The translations under genes were made by a program, and so were the position numbers. A model generated the notes under the pieces. That model was given only the letters and a program-made list of their open reading frames with translations. It had not been told where the DNA came from and did no database searches. Shown one piece after another: positions 17,446 through 26,287 of a stretch of 64,000 nucleotides of DNA (position 1 is the stretch's first letter; every line of letters begins with the position of its first letter). This DNA is from RUG13409 sp045546135 (GTDB taxonomy: Bacteria; Bacillota; Clostridia; Peptostreptococcales; Anaerovoracaceae): assembly GCA_045546135.1 (NCBI GenBank), contig JAZQCD010000004.1:60735-124734 (forward strand), in the 5' to 3' direction.

Positions 17446-17796
17446 TCATATGAACTGGACTCTGACTCCTGCAGGATCCTTAACGAAGAAGAAACGCGTG
17501 CCGCCGCCCGCATAAATGACGGGAGTCGCTTCATAACCTTTTGCAACGAGCTCCTCTCTCTTCTCCTCCACGTTTTCAACAAAGAAACCTATGGAGATGT
17601 ATTCCGTACCGGAACAACGGGCTTCGGCATCTTTTATGATCTCTACCTGAGTCTCCCCTTCGCCGTTCGCAAGGAAGACTATATCTTTGTCCGGAGTATG
17701 GAGCTCTCTTACGATCTCCAGTCCTGCGATTTCACGGTAGAAAGCTATCTCCTCCTCGAAACGTTCTGTATTTATGGTCAAATGGCATATTCTCAT
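17446..17796 (-). CDS. VOC-family protein (glyoxalase/dioxygenase fold)
   Basis: 116 residues from ATG 17796, with GGAGG about 8 nt upstream; the longer frame overlaps proC and lacks a ribosome site. The vicinal-oxygen-chelate fold is clear: ICHLTINTERFEEEIAFYRE at the start, IEIVRE, FLANGEGETQVEI, ISIGFFVENVEEKREELVAKG, then FFFVKDPAGVRVQFI at the end. Metal-ligand candidates are His5 and Glu in QVEI, but the third and fourth ligands are not evident. It follows proC by 17 bp, so the two are probably co-transcribed. The substrate is unknown. Confidence 0.8.
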   Translation of the reverse strand: MRICHLTINTERFEEEIAFYREIAGLEIVRELHTPDKDIVFLANGEGETQVEIIKDAEARCSGTEYISIGFFVENVEEKREELVAKGYEATPVIYAGGGTRFFFVKDPAGVRVQFI

Positions 17797-17813
17797 CTTC
17801 TTTCCTCCTTCGG

Positions 17814-18611
17814 TCAGAATTTCTTTTCGAACGCCGCAATGACCGCGTTCATCACAGCAGCCCTGAATCCGGCGGCCTCCAGTGCTCTGACTCCCTGAAT
17901 AGTGCTTCCTCCGGGTGAGCATACGCTGTCCTTTAATTTTTCCGGATGTTCTCCGGTACTGAGAAGCATATCGGCCGTTCCTTTCAGCATTCCCTCAGCA
18001 TAGCGGAGAGCCTTGTCTCTAGGAAGACCCACAGCTACGGCTCCGTCTGCCAGGGCTTCTACGAACATGGCTGCGAAGGCAGGTCCGCACCCGCTTATAC
18101 AGGTCCCGAAAGCCAAGGTCCTCTCATCGGTCTCTTCTGACATACCGGAAGCTGCAATGAGGCAGCGGAAATATGCTTTTTCCTCATCCGTCACTTCCGG
18201 ACTTGCAGTATACAAGGACATGCCGCAGCCTTCTGAAGCAGGCATGTTAGGCATAAGGCGTATGATCGGACAGGGGCCCAGTTTCTCTGCCAGCATGGCG
18301 AGGGTCTTCCCGGCAAGCATAGATACTATGACGAAACGGTCTTTACGTTCCTGCAGAAGGGAGCATATCTCATCGGATAACTCTTCAAGGCCGTCAGGTT
18401 CCACTCCTAAAAAGATGTAGTCCGACAAAACAGCGACATTCTTGTTGTCGCATACCTCGCCGCCTGTAATGGCGGCAAGCATTTCCGCTTTAGCCCTGGT
18501 CCGGTTCGCAAGAAGTATCCTTCCTGCCATCCCGCTTTTGAATACTGCCTTTGCCAGAGCGCCTCCCATATTACCCGTTCCTATGAAACCTATGGTTGCT
18601 CGATCGTTCAT
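17814..18611 (-). CDS. proC: pyrroline-5-carboxylate reductase
   Basis: 265 residues. The N-terminal Rossmann motif is IGFIGTGNMGGALA. RLMPNMPASEGCG is the family's substrate and cofactor loop, and the C-terminal signature is DSVCSPGGSTIQGVRALE. The enzyme reduces pyrroline-5-carboxylate to proline with NAD(P)H, the last step of proline synthesis. AAGGGTG precedes the ATG at the usual spacing. No proA or proB is nearby; the downstream VOC gene may share the transcript. Confidence 0.93.
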   Translation of the reverse strand: MNDRATIGFIGTGNMGGALAKAVFKSGMAGRILLANRTRAKAEMLAAITGGEVCDNKNVAVLSDYIFLGVEPDGLEELSDEICSLLQERKDRFVIVSMLAGKTLAMLAEKLGPCPIIRLMPNMPASEGCGMSLYTASPEVTDEEKAYFRCLIAASGMSEETDERTLAFGTCISGCGPAFAAMFVEALADGAVAVGLPRDKALRYAEGMLKGTADMLLSTGEHPEKLKDSVCSPGGSTIQGVRALEAAGFRAAVMNAVIAAFEKKF

Positions 18612-18665
18612 CTAAATCACCCTTCGAATACCTTAAGCAAACTCTTACACATATGCGCCTCCCGT

Positions 18666-18815
18666 TCAGGGATCCAGTCTCAGCCGTTCGCGGCACTTTC
18701 TGAGATAGTAACCTCCGTCTATTTCTCCGTCCAGCCGGATAAAACACGGAAGGGCTTTAGCATATTCCCTGTTTCTGTACAAACCTGTAGCAGCCTCGCC
18801 TATATTTGTTTCCAT
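18666..18815 (-). CDS. short TPR-like reading frame, possibly a remnant
   Basis: 49 codons from ATG 18815 to TGA 18666. The residues AATGLYRNREYAKALPCFIR resemble one tetratricopeptide helix pair. No ribosome site is visible. It lies in the 213-bp gap between proC and the GNAT gene. It could be a fragment of a lost TPR protein or chance. Confidence 0.3.
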   Translation of the reverse strand: METNIGEAATGLYRNREYAKALPCFIRLDGEIDGGYYLRKCRERLRLDP

Positions 18816-18824
18816 TATATGAAC

Positions 18825-19283
18825 TTAGCAATACAAGAATCCAAGTCCCTTATCTTCAAATACGAAGTTCATTCTTTCGTAGAATGGTACAAGGTCATCC
18901 TTCAGCAATGTGATATGAACATCCCTATCTCCATACTCTTTCTTCGCAAGCGCGATTGCTTGTTTGACAAGTTCCGTACCTACGCCTTTTCCTCTTCTAT
19001 TTGGTAGTACATAAACGTCTGACTGCACGAGGACTGGTTTTCCGTTCCTTCCAAGTTCTCCTTCAGACTCCCCTATCCAGCAGATCCCGATGATCTTTCC
19101 CTCATCGAAAGCCCCGAGCCAACTTTTCTGATAGTACTCGACTGCATCTTTTTGTATCGATTCAATCTCCCAACCAAAATAAAAGCCGTTATCCGGATCT
19201 GAAGGTTCTGCTTCATAAGCTTCAAAAAAATCTAAGAGTGTATTGACATCCCTTGGCTGTGTGTATCTGATTTCTATTTCCAT
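18825..19283 (-). CDS. GNAT-family N-acetyltransferase
   Basis: 152 residues. The acetyl-CoA pyrophosphate loop is RRGKGVGTELVKQAI (motif A, Q/RxxGxG/A form), preceded by the strand VQSDVYVLPN and followed by VHITLLKDDLVPFYERMNF (motif B). AAAGGA lies 8 nt before the ATG. It is a single gene. Its acceptor could be a small amine, an antibiotic or a protein N-terminus; the sequence does not decide. Confidence 0.85.
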   Translation of the reverse strand: MEIEIRYTQPRDVNTLLDFFEAYEAEPSDPDNGFYFGWEIESIQKDAVEYYQKSWLGAFDEGKIIGICWIGESEGELGRNGKPVLVQSDVYVLPNRRGKGVGTELVKQAIALAKKEYGDRDVHITLLKDDLVPFYERMNFVFEDKGLGFLYC

Positions 19284-19340
19284 GTCTATTTTCCTTTCAG
19301 TGGTCTGTGATTATTAGTATTATAGACTATATACCATATG

Positions 19341-19373
19341 AAAAAAAGACCCAAGAGATTTCTCTCTTGAGCC
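19341..19373 (-). terminator. terminator of the Phd/Doc operon
   Basis: GACCCAAGAGA (19348-19358) and TCTCTTGAGCC (19363-19373) pair with two wobbles around TTTC, followed by seven T on the minus strand. It ends transcripts from the toxin gene at 19431. Confidence 0.8.
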
Positions 19374-19430
19374 TTTGTGGTTTTGAACTGAATATGAAGC
19401 TATGCTATGAATACCATCACCGCTTATCTG

Positions 19431-19808
19431 TCACACTCTGTGCTTCATCACCCATTCAAGTAACGAGTTGTAATCCATCATTCCGCTGGCAACAGCTATC
19501 CCTGTCTGAGCGACTTCTTCGTTTGTCGCCTCAAGGCGAATGCCATTGACCTCCAGAAATGTAAGCATCACATACATACCTATTCTCTTATTTCCATCTA
19601 CAAAAGCATGATTCGAGATCAGTGTGTAACCAAGCCTTGCTCCCTTTTCTTCTTTAGACGGATAGAGATCCTTGCCGTCAAATGTGGCAAAAGCACCTTC
19701 AAGAGCGGACTCAAGCATCCCTTCATCCCGGATACCTACTGATCCACCGGTCTCCTCTGATATCAATTGATGCAGTAGTTTTACTTTTTCCTTAGAGAAT
19801 TTTATCAT
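19431..19808 (-). CDS. Doc-type Fic-fold toxin
   Basis: 125 residues. The Fic motif HAFVDGNKRIG (HxFxDGNKRxG) is complete. The N-terminal IRDEGMLESALEGAFATFDG and YTLISNHAF are typical of death-on-curing proteins. Doc toxins phosphorylate elongation factor Tu and stop translation. The start overlaps the end of the antitoxin gene by 4 nt (ATGA-type). Because all motif residues are present, the toxin is probably active. Confidence 0.9.
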   Translation of the reverse strand: MIKFSKEKVKLLHQLISEETGGSVGIRDEGMLESALEGAFATFDGKDLYPSKEEKGARLGYTLISNHAFVDGNKRIGMYVMLTFLEVNGIRLEATNEEVAQTGIAVASGMMDYNSLLEWVMKHRV

Positions 19809-20047
19809 TTTGCAAGCTCCAAGAATGCAGGTTTATATTTTTTTAGAATGCGTGCAGCGACAAAATCTATCTTCTCATCATCACTCATCTCGATCAGCGG
19901 ATTGCTTTCTAAATCGATAAGAATATACTTTGGTCTATTATTTTTAAAGATCACTGCCTGACCATTCATTTCTGCAATGCGCGTTGCCTTTGAAAAATTC
20001 TGGTTTGCCTCGCTGATCGATATGATATCTTTAGTATTTATAGTCAT
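19805..20047 (-). CDS. Phd/YefM-type antitoxin
   Basis: 80 residues from ATG 20047, with GGAGG about 9 nt upstream; the longer frame adds ten residues that lack a ribosome site. ISISEANQNFSKATRIAE and GQAVIFKNNRPKYILID are the Phd/YefM DNA-binding fold. The C-terminal part (KKYKPAFLELAK) should cover the toxin. Phd proteins bind their own promoter and neutralise Doc by filling the Fic active-site groove. Paired with the Fic-fold gene immediately downstream. Confidence 0.85.
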   Translation of the reverse strand: MTINTKDIISISEANQNFSKATRIAEMNGQAVIFKNNRPKYILIDLESNPLIEMSDDEKIDFVAARILKKYKPAFLELAK

Positions 20048-20121
20048 TTTTATTATCCTCCATAAACATCCTATCATTAATTTAGGTAAAATTCAAGCTA
20101 ATATTTATCCTGTAGTTCAAA

Positions 20122-20162
20122 CAAAAAGACCTGTGATAAGTATTTCCATTATCGCAGGTCTT
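20122..20162 (-). terminator. terminator of the ABC exporter/PHP operon
   Basis: AAGACCTGTGATAA (20127-20140) and TTATCGCAGGTCTT (20149-20162) form a 14-bp stem with one wobble, followed by TTTTTG on the minus strand. Confidence 0.85.
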
Positions 20163-20185
20163 GATCTGTGATGTACTAAAACTAA

Positions 20186-20902
20186 CTATTTTTTAAAATG
20201 AATGAACTTCCTAAACTTTTCCTCTGAGGTATTGATTATGAGGTCTTCATCAAAGCCTAAGGCTTCAAGTACTGCTATAGCCTCATCGAATTTACCGACC
20301 TTGCCGGATTCATGGGCGTCAGATCCAAGGAATATGGGGGACTTGTGCTTCATACATAGTTTCAAATATGTATCTATGTTCTCAAGACAGTTCTTTCTCC
20401 AAGGCGCAGCCACATGGGAATTGTTAAGCTCCAGTGCTACTCCAAGCTCCTTAGCGGCTAGTACTACATTTTCATAATCAATAGGCCAGGTCCCGTCATC
20501 AGGATGAGAGACAAAATACGTAAGGGGGTGACTCATGGCCTTGATCAGGTTATCCGTGTTTTTGACGATTCCATGATCCTCATAACAAAAACCGTGTATA
20601 CCTACTATGCAGTAATCAAGGTCTTTTATGTACTCTCCTGACAAGGCCAAAGAACCATCATCCATTAGGTTATTTTCGATGCCGTAGTATATATTGACCC
20701 CATTCAATTTCCTTGGTATCTCTCGTATGTTAAGAAAGTATTCAGGTCCGCATACTCCCGGGGTATTTGGGGCGTGATCGCTTACGCCAAGGCCCTTTAG
20801 CCCTGCCTCAAAGGCAGCCTTTGCATTTTCTTCTATCGTCCCCGATGCATGACCGGAATTAACAGTATGGGTATGAAGGTCTACTTCTATCTTTATGCTC
20901 AT
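20186..20902 (-). CDS. PHP-domain phosphatase or phosphoesterase
   Basis: 238 residues. The first PHP metal motif is EVDLHTHTVNSGHASGT; VSDHAPN, YFVSHPDD and LELNNS follow, and IFLGSDAHESGKVG holds the last metal ligands. This is the YcdX-like branch with a trinuclear metal centre. It is the last gene of the operon after the esterase and two ABC genes and overlaps the esterase stop by 4 nt. A phosphoester substrate is expected, but which one cannot be told. Confidence 0.87.
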   Translation of the reverse strand: MSIKIEVDLHTHTVNSGHASGTIEENAKAAFEAGLKGLGVSDHAPNTPGVCGPEYFLNIREIPRKLNGVNIYYGIENNLMDDGSLALSGEYIKDLDYCIVGIHGFCYEDHGIVKNTDNLIKAMSHPLTYFVSHPDDGTWPIDYENVVLAAKELGVALELNNSHVAAPWRKNCLENIDTYLKLCMKHKSPIFLGSDAHESGKVGKFDEAIAVLEALGFDEDLIINTSEEKFRKFIHFKK

Positions 20903-21843
20903 TGAGTCTCTTCCTTTTTGTTCATAACTCTGTTTATAAAGGACAGAATCAAAGGATATTCTTCCTTTCTTACGAACCTGTATTTAGGAGCTGGCATCAT
21001 GGCGTGGAAAAATTCTCTTAGTTCGTGGTATTCCACATCGGTACCTTCTTCCTTAAGCCTTACATACATCATCCTGGCTTCATCTCTAAGGCTCTCAGAG
21101 TCTGATGCATCAAGATAGGTGCTAGGATACCCAGACAGATCTCCGCAAAGAGGTGAAAGGTAAGGGTGATCTAAAGGGAGATCTCCCCTGTAACCCTCGA
21201 TCGTGTCATTTATGCCAAAGGTTATGCCGTAGTCCGTTTTGCAGGAGCATTCATAGTAGCTGTATGCATAGTGAAGGAACTGAACCACCGGAGAATTGGC
21301 AACAAGTCCTCCGGGCAGCTCTATACCATCCTCTTTTAGTTTTTGAGGCAGTACCAAAACTAAATTTGCTCCTGCAGATTCGCCGAGGGCTACTATCTTT
21401 TTTGGTTCATAACTTTTGAGAAGGTAGAGATATCCGTCTTCACAATCCCTTACAGTATCTATACACTTGTTATTCGGAGCCATGCGGTAGTCAATGGAGA
21501 ACATATTGTATCCAAAATGATCAACAGCATAGGATACGAATTCAAAACGCTCCCTTGTGCAGCCTCCGTAAAAACCGCCTCCGTGGATGTAGTACAGTAT
21601 CCTGTCCTTTGGATTACTTTCCTTGGTTATGAGCCACCCTCCGCAGTTTGGAAGATCTACCTTTTCAAGCTTGAGCCCTTTTTTGAGCTTTTCATCGACT
21701 GAAAAACAATCCAGGTTTCGGTTCACATTCTCATCGTACTTTTGCTTAAGGATATCATCTGTCAGCTCCATCCTCTCAGGAACATCATGGGTCCTTCTGT
21801 ACCTTTCAGCCGCTTTTATGGCAAAAAACAAAGTAGGTCTCAT
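20899..21843 (-). CDS. alpha/beta hydrolase of the HSL (hormone-sensitive lipase) family
   Basis: 314 residues. HGGGF is the oxyanion motif, GESAGANL carries the nucleophile Ser, DASDSE the Asp and REFFHAM the catalytic His. These are the family IV esterase elements. There is no signal peptide, so it is cytoplasmic. It sits 2 bp downstream of an ABC exporter half and overlaps the PHP gene, so it belongs to the TetR-controlled operon; it may hydrolyse the exported compound. Confidence 0.87.
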   Translation of the reverse strand: MRPTLFFAIKAAERYRRTHDVPERMELTDDILKQKYDENVNRNLDCFSVDEKLKKGLKLEKVDLPNCGGWLITKESNPKDRILYYIHGGGFYGGCTRERFEFVSYAVDHFGYNMFSIDYRMAPNNKCIDTVRDCEDGYLYLLKSYEPKKIVALGESAGANLVLVLPQKLKEDGIELPGGLVANSPVVQFLHYAYSYYECSCKTDYGITFGINDTIEGYRGDLPLDHPYLSPLCGDLSGYPSTYLDASDSESLRDEARMMYVRLKEEGTDVEYHELREFFHAMMPAPKYRFVRKEEYPLILSFINRVMNKKEETQ

Positions 21844-21845
21844 TT

Positions 21846-23579
21846 TTAACCCTCCACCATAAGTCTTAAGTATGGACTGCTCTTAAGCATCTCATCCCTT
21901 GGTCCGAAGCTTTCGACTTTTCCGTCTCTCATGACAAGTATATTATCTGCTTTTTCTATGGCTGAGAAATTATGGGCTATGATGAGGACCGTACGTCCTT
22001 TCATAAGCTCTGCTAATGAATCTCTTATCCTGCCCTCTGTGTTTGTATCTAAGTTCGCTGTAGCTTCATCAAGGATCAGATATTCAGGATCCTTTAGCAG
22101 GGCTCTTGCAATGGATACTCTCTGAGCTTCACCTCCGGAAAGACCTATTCCCTTTATTCCAAGCTCAAACTCAAGTCCTTTTTCAGCTATGACATCCTCG
22201 AGCCCTGCAGCCTTTGCAGCATTTAAGATATCTTCATCTGAACACCCTTCTTTTCCATAGGCTATGTTGTCTCTGAGAGTCCCTGCAAAAAGGACAGTAT
22301 CCTGAGATACGACAGCAAACCTGTCTCTCCAGCTCTTTAATGACACATCTATTGATGAGTTTTCGCCTATGCATATATCTCCGTTCTTTGCAGGATAAAG
22401 CCTTGAAAGGAGCTTTATGAGGGTGGATTTTCCCGATCCGTTCTTTCCAACGATAGCTGTAATCTGTCCTGCAGGAATACTTAAGCTTACATCCTTTATG
22501 GCATCATTCTTTGTATAGGCAAAGCTTACACCATTAAGTGCGATGTCTCCCTTTGTATCTTCAAAATCACTTCCTTCAAGGGTGTTTTCTTCCTCTTTCC
22601 TAAGGACCGTCGCTATCTTTCTGGTTCCTCCTATGGCTTCCGAGAAGTAGGTAGGAAATGCCATAAATCCCACGATCACCGCACCTACTGCAACCAGGTA
22701 TGCATATACGGAGCTTACTGGAGCAATATTTTTTATAGCCCCTGATCCTATGGCAAATACAGCAGCAAGGAAGCAAAGTGCCATGGTCAGATTTCCGTAG
22801 TTATTAAGGAATTCAAGGAGTCCCTGATAAAAGGCCTGATAGAGAGCTGCATCATACCTTTTTTCTATAAGCCTGTCGCATTTTTCTATTTCTTTGTCTT
22901 CTGCGCCGGATGCTTTTATAAAGCGGATATTTGACAGCATCTCATTGTAGTGATCTGTCTGCTCCGCCTTTTTGTTCTGTGCATAGAGTGTGCTTCTTGA
23001 AAGGACCCTCGCAGTAAACCATGCAAGAACTATGCCTCCAATCAAAGCTGCTATGAGCCACGGCACAGCATAGCCCGCATCCTGTGGTGCTACAGCGGAA
23101 AGAGTTATGACAGTGACTATTCCCTGAAGGAATGCTACGACCGCTTCAAAGGGCTTTGATGCATACTGTGCATCCATTGTGATCCTCGAGAGCATAGCGC
23201 CGGGCTTGCTTGTCTCAAAATCCCGCACAGGCATCTTCATCATCTTTTTCCAGATCTTTTTGCTGACGCCCGTTACCATTTCTACCAATGCTCTGTCGCT
23301 TATGACTGTTATAAATATGAGCACATACTGGATGAATATGGCGATGAGATATGCAAACAGAGGCTTTAGATCCGTAAGATCACCCTGGTATATGGCCATA
23401 TAGTTCTCATACTGTGTCATAAGCACAAGTACATTGAATACAGCAAGAAATGCTCCTATTATGATCCTAAGCCATGGGATCTTGACATCTTTGTAAAGGC
23501 CTTTAAAGACTCTTTTAGTCTGCAATTCTTCGTAATTGCCGTCTTTGGTATCGAAAGTGAAATATTTCTTTAGTGCCAT
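21846..23579 (-). CDS. ABC exporter half-transporter, subunit B
   Basis: 577 residues. The six-helix exporter membrane domain occupies about 40-320. The nucleotide-binding domain contains Walker A GKNGSGKST, Q-loop VVSQD, signature LSGGEAQRVSIARALL, Walker B YLILDEATANLD and H-loop AHNFSAI. All catalytic residues look intact, including the Glu after Walker B. With the gene 4 bp upstream it should form a heterodimeric exporter. The substrate is unknown; the esterase and TetR regulator suggest a toxic or hydrophobic compound. Confidence 0.9.
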   Translation of the reverse strand: MALKKYFTFDTKDGNYEELQTKRVFKGLYKDVKIPWLRIIIGAFLAVFNVLVLMTQYENYMAIYQGDLTDLKPLFAYLIAIFIQYVLIFITVISDRALVEMVTGVSKKIWKKMMKMPVRDFETSKPGAMLSRITMDAQYASKPFEAVVAFLQGIVTVITLSAVAPQDAGYAVPWLIAALIGGIVLAWFTARVLSRSTLYAQNKKAEQTDHYNEMLSNIRFIKASGAEDKEIEKCDRLIEKRYDAALYQAFYQGLLEFLNNYGNLTMALCFLAAVFAIGSGAIKNIAPVSSVYAYLVAVGAVIVGFMAFPTYFSEAIGGTRKIATVLRKEEENTLEGSDFEDTKGDIALNGVSFAYTKNDAIKDVSLSIPAGQITAIVGKNGSGKSTLIKLLSRLYPAKNGDICIGENSSIDVSLKSWRDRFAVVSQDTVLFAGTLRDNIAYGKEGCSDEDILNAAKAAGLEDVIAEKGLEFELGIKGIGLSGGEAQRVSIARALLKDPEYLILDEATANLDTNTEGRIRDSLAELMKGRTVLIIAHNFSAIEKADNILVMRDGKVESFGPRDEMLKSSPYLRLMVEG

Positions 23580-23583
23580 TTCC

Positions 23584-25305
23584 TTATACCCCCTTTACCA
23601 AATCTCTATATAGAGGTAGTTTTTCGCAGAGTTCTTCATGAGTACCTTCTCCTGCGAGCTTGCCCTGATCGAATACGAGTATCTTGTCAGAGTTTGCTAT
23701 GGTCGAAAGATCGTGGGCTATGACTATAAGGGTCTTTCCCTTGCATCTTTCATCTATGAGCCTTTGAATAGATGCAGTTGCCTCCGGGTCAAGTGCGCTC
23801 GTCGCCTCGTCAAGGAGTATATATCTGCAGTCTGAAAGAAGCATCCTTGCAAGTCCCAACTTTTGTTTCTGTCCACCTGACAGATTTTCTCCTCCCTTTC
23901 CTATGTCGTAATCTAGGCCTCCAAGGGCCTGTACATCCTCAAGAAGCATGACATCCTTAAGCGCTTCTTTAAGCTCATCATCTGAATACTTCTTTTCTGA
24001 TGAATAGCAGAGCATATCTCTTATGCTCCCGCTCATGGCAGGTGCATTCTGGGGAAGGTAAGCGAAATTCTTCCTTAAGGATCTGAAGCCTAGCTCTCTT
24101 GTATCCGTACCGCCTATATAGATGGACCCTTCTTTTGGGTCATAGAACCTTTCAATGAGGGCAAAGACCGTGGATTTGCCGGAGCCTGATATCCCTGCGA
24201 TCCCGGTCTTTTTCCCTTCTTCTATAGTAAAGGATACGTCCTTAAGTACTGCACTTTCCCCATAAGCAAAGGAAACATGATCGAAACGAATATCTCCCTT
24301 AAGCTCAGATGCTGTTTTGTCTTCATCATCTTCAGTATCAAGATTGAGTATGGATGAAAGCCTTAAAGTAGCGCCCTGAGCCTCCTTGAGCGCCACCCAG
24401 ACGCCCAGATGCTGCTTTACATAGCCTTCGAACCTTGCCATGATGACCGTATATGCAGCATAGATGGTCCTGTCGATCTTGCCGTTCAGCATAAGTATGG
24501 TTGGGGGCACTACTATGATAGTCACATCAATGAACCATATCATATTGCTGATGAACTTGTTTATGTGATCTACAAGGACTGCTTCTTTTCTTACAGCCTT
24601 AAGTTCATCGAGAGTCTCATTTCCTGCTTCTATCTCCTTTTCTTCGGTGCCATAGCTTTTGATGAGCTCTATGCTGTCTATTTTTTCTGCCAGTTTTGCG
24701 GTGACGGCAGCAAGTCTTGTCTGGACCTTGTTCCTGTTTTTAAAAGTGATGAGCCCTGAAACATAGGCCAGGATCAAAACTCCCGGTATGAGGAGGAACA
24801 TGGCGCCAACAAGTGCCGGTTGACCTATCCCTTTTACTGCGATTATAGCGGCTATTATGTAGTAGATCCTAGGTATCTCGTTTATTGCCATCTCTATAAG
24901 GAACGGACTGTTCTTTGCCGTATCTTCCGTCAGCCTTGTTATGAACCGCTTCGTGTCAGTTTCTTCAAGGTCTTTTGTCTTTAGCTTTAGGACTTTGCTG
25001 ACAGCGTACCTTTGTACATTCCTGTCTACCTGAGCAGTCACTATGCCTTGAAGATGCTTTCCAAGGACCGATGCAGCTATACCTGCAGCCAAGATCCCGA
25101 CCAGCTTGATAAGTTCAGGAACAGCTACTTTTATGTCGCTGACATCTTTGATGGCAACTGAGATCTGAGTAGCAAGGGCCAGTGACAACACTGCTACTGC
25201 CATGCTCAAGACAAAGCAAAAGACCATCAGTACCCATGGAAGGCCAGACTTTTTCAGCATAGAGAAATAGTTTTTCCACACATGCTGTCTGTCTTTCTTA
25301 TTCAT
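23584..25305 (-). CDS. ABC exporter half-transporter, subunit A
   Basis: 573 residues. The six-helix membrane domain covers about 20-320. The nucleotide-binding domain has Walker A GISGSGKST, Q-loop YLPQN, signature LSGGQKQKLGLARMLL, Walker B YILLDEATSALD and H-loop AHDLSTI, again with no degenerate site. GAGGAGG precedes the start. A TATTAT-type -10 near 25340-25350 probably drives this operon. It is the first of four genes: two exporter halves, esterase and PHP protein, all read away from tetR. Confidence 0.9.
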   Translation of the reverse strand: MNKKDRQHVWKNYFSMLKKSGLPWVLMVFCFVLSMAVAVLSLALATQISVAIKDVSDIKVAVPELIKLVGILAAGIAASVLGKHLQGIVTAQVDRNVQRYAVSKVLKLKTKDLEETDTKRFITRLTEDTAKNSPFLIEMAINEIPRIYYIIAAIIAVKGIGQPALVGAMFLLIPGVLILAYVSGLITFKNRNKVQTRLAAVTAKLAEKIDSIELIKSYGTEEKEIEAGNETLDELKAVRKEAVLVDHINKFISNMIWFIDVTIIVVPPTILMLNGKIDRTIYAAYTVIMARFEGYVKQHLGVWVALKEAQGATLRLSSILNLDTEDDEDKTASELKGDIRFDHVSFAYGESAVLKDVSFTIEEGKKTGIAGISGSGKSTVFALIERFYDPKEGSIYIGGTDTRELGFRSLRKNFAYLPQNAPAMSGSIRDMLCYSSEKKYSDDELKEALKDVMLLEDVQALGGLDYDIGKGGENLSGGQKQKLGLARMLLSDCRYILLDEATSALDPEATASIQRLIDERCKGKTLIVIAHDLSTIANSDKILVFDQGKLAGEGTHEELCEKLPLYRDLVKGV

Positions 25306-25430
25306 GTGATATTTACCTCCTCTTTAAATATTTATATATATATAATAGAAATATGGTATCTAAGCCTTGAAGGGGTTTGAACTTCTGATGCTCATCCCTT
25401 TCATCCACTTCATAAAGAGAGCCTCAAATC

Positions 25431-25478
25431 TTGATTTTTGGAATATACATAGGATAGAATGGAACAAAGTGTTCCATT
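25431..25478 (+). promoter_or_regulatory. tetR promoter with TetR operator
   Basis: TTGATT (25431-25436), 18 bp, TAGAAT (25455-25460) on the plus strand. A perfect 9-bp inverted repeat, AATGGAACA (25458-25466) and TGTTCCATT (25470-25478), overlaps the -10 and the start point. This is an autorepression layout. The operon promoter on the other strand lies about 100 bp away, so its control by the same site is less certain. Confidence 0.7.
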
Positions 25479-25549
25479 ACTTACATTTAATCACTTCCAC
25501 CTGGGTTAGACAATATTTCGAGTTTATTTGGCACAAAAGGGGCGAAATT

Positions 25550-26086
25550 ATGACATACAAAAAAAGAGAAATGAGCGCCAAAGAGAGGATATATGAGGCA
25601 GTGATCAGGCTCATTTCAGAAGATAAAAAACCATACGATCAGATCTCTGTGCAAGATATCGTAGATGAAGCAGGAGTGTGCAGGAACTCCTTTTACAGGA
25701 ACTTTAAGACAAAGAGCGATATTTTTATGGAAAGATTCATGGAGATATCTAAATATACAGGGGTCCTTATGCAGGGTTATGAAGGAGATTTTGCAAAAAG
25801 GATCTTCAGGTCCTTTTTTGAAGCTGCAAAGGAGCACAGAGAATTCCTCCTTGCATTCTACAAGGCTGTTCCAAACATGTATTTTGATACTTTCACCGGA
25901 GTCATAAAGGCTTCAAATATGAACGGAAGGGAAGATCTCTCCCCAGAAGACTATTACAAGTATTCCTGCAGGGCATGGATAAGTGTAGGCATACTCACAG
26001 AATGGATGAAAAAGGGATGTCAAACGCCGGTAGATGACATGATAGAATGGTTCGAAAAGTGGAGCGTTGGTCTCATGAAGCATTAG
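25550..26086 (+). CDS. TetR-family regulator
   Basis: 178 residues from ATG 25550, with AGGGG 8 nt upstream; the longer frame starts in the promoter region. The helix-turn-helix is at about 12-60: ERIYEAVIRLISEDKKPYDQ, then SVQDIVDEAGVCRNSFYRNF. The rest is the all-helical ligand-binding part with several aromatic residues. It is divergent from the ABC exporter operon and has a perfect inverted repeat on its own promoter. It probably senses the exported compound. Confidence 0.9.
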   Translation: MTYKKREMSAKERIYEAVIRLISEDKKPYDQISVQDIVDEAGVCRNSFYRNFKTKSDIFMERFMEISKYTGVLMQGYEGDFAKRIFRSFFEAAKEHREFLLAFYKAVPNMYFDTFTGVIKASNMNGREDLSPEDYYKYSCRAWISVGILTEWMKKGCQTPVDDMIEWFEKWSVGLMKH

Positions 26087-26287
26087 CTTTAATTCAACCT
26101 TTATTCCAGACATGACAAACACCGATGCAGGAGCGTATAATTTGATGCGGCCAACTCATTTTTCATAAGTTTAGAAATAGGACCTCCTATGATTTTGTGT
26201 ATATCACAGGAAGCCCTTACTGAACTATCTATTACATTTTTACAGAAAAACTATCACAGTCTCAAATAAGAATTAAATTTGTTTATT

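Noticed and set aside
18666..18815. A new small TPR protein
   Set aside because: Only one repeat-like segment and no ribosome site; kept as a low-confidence remnant only.
26087..26287. A terminator or gene between tetR and the ATPase_2 gene
   Set aside because: Only short AT-rich palindromes without a T-run were seen; nothing that I can support.
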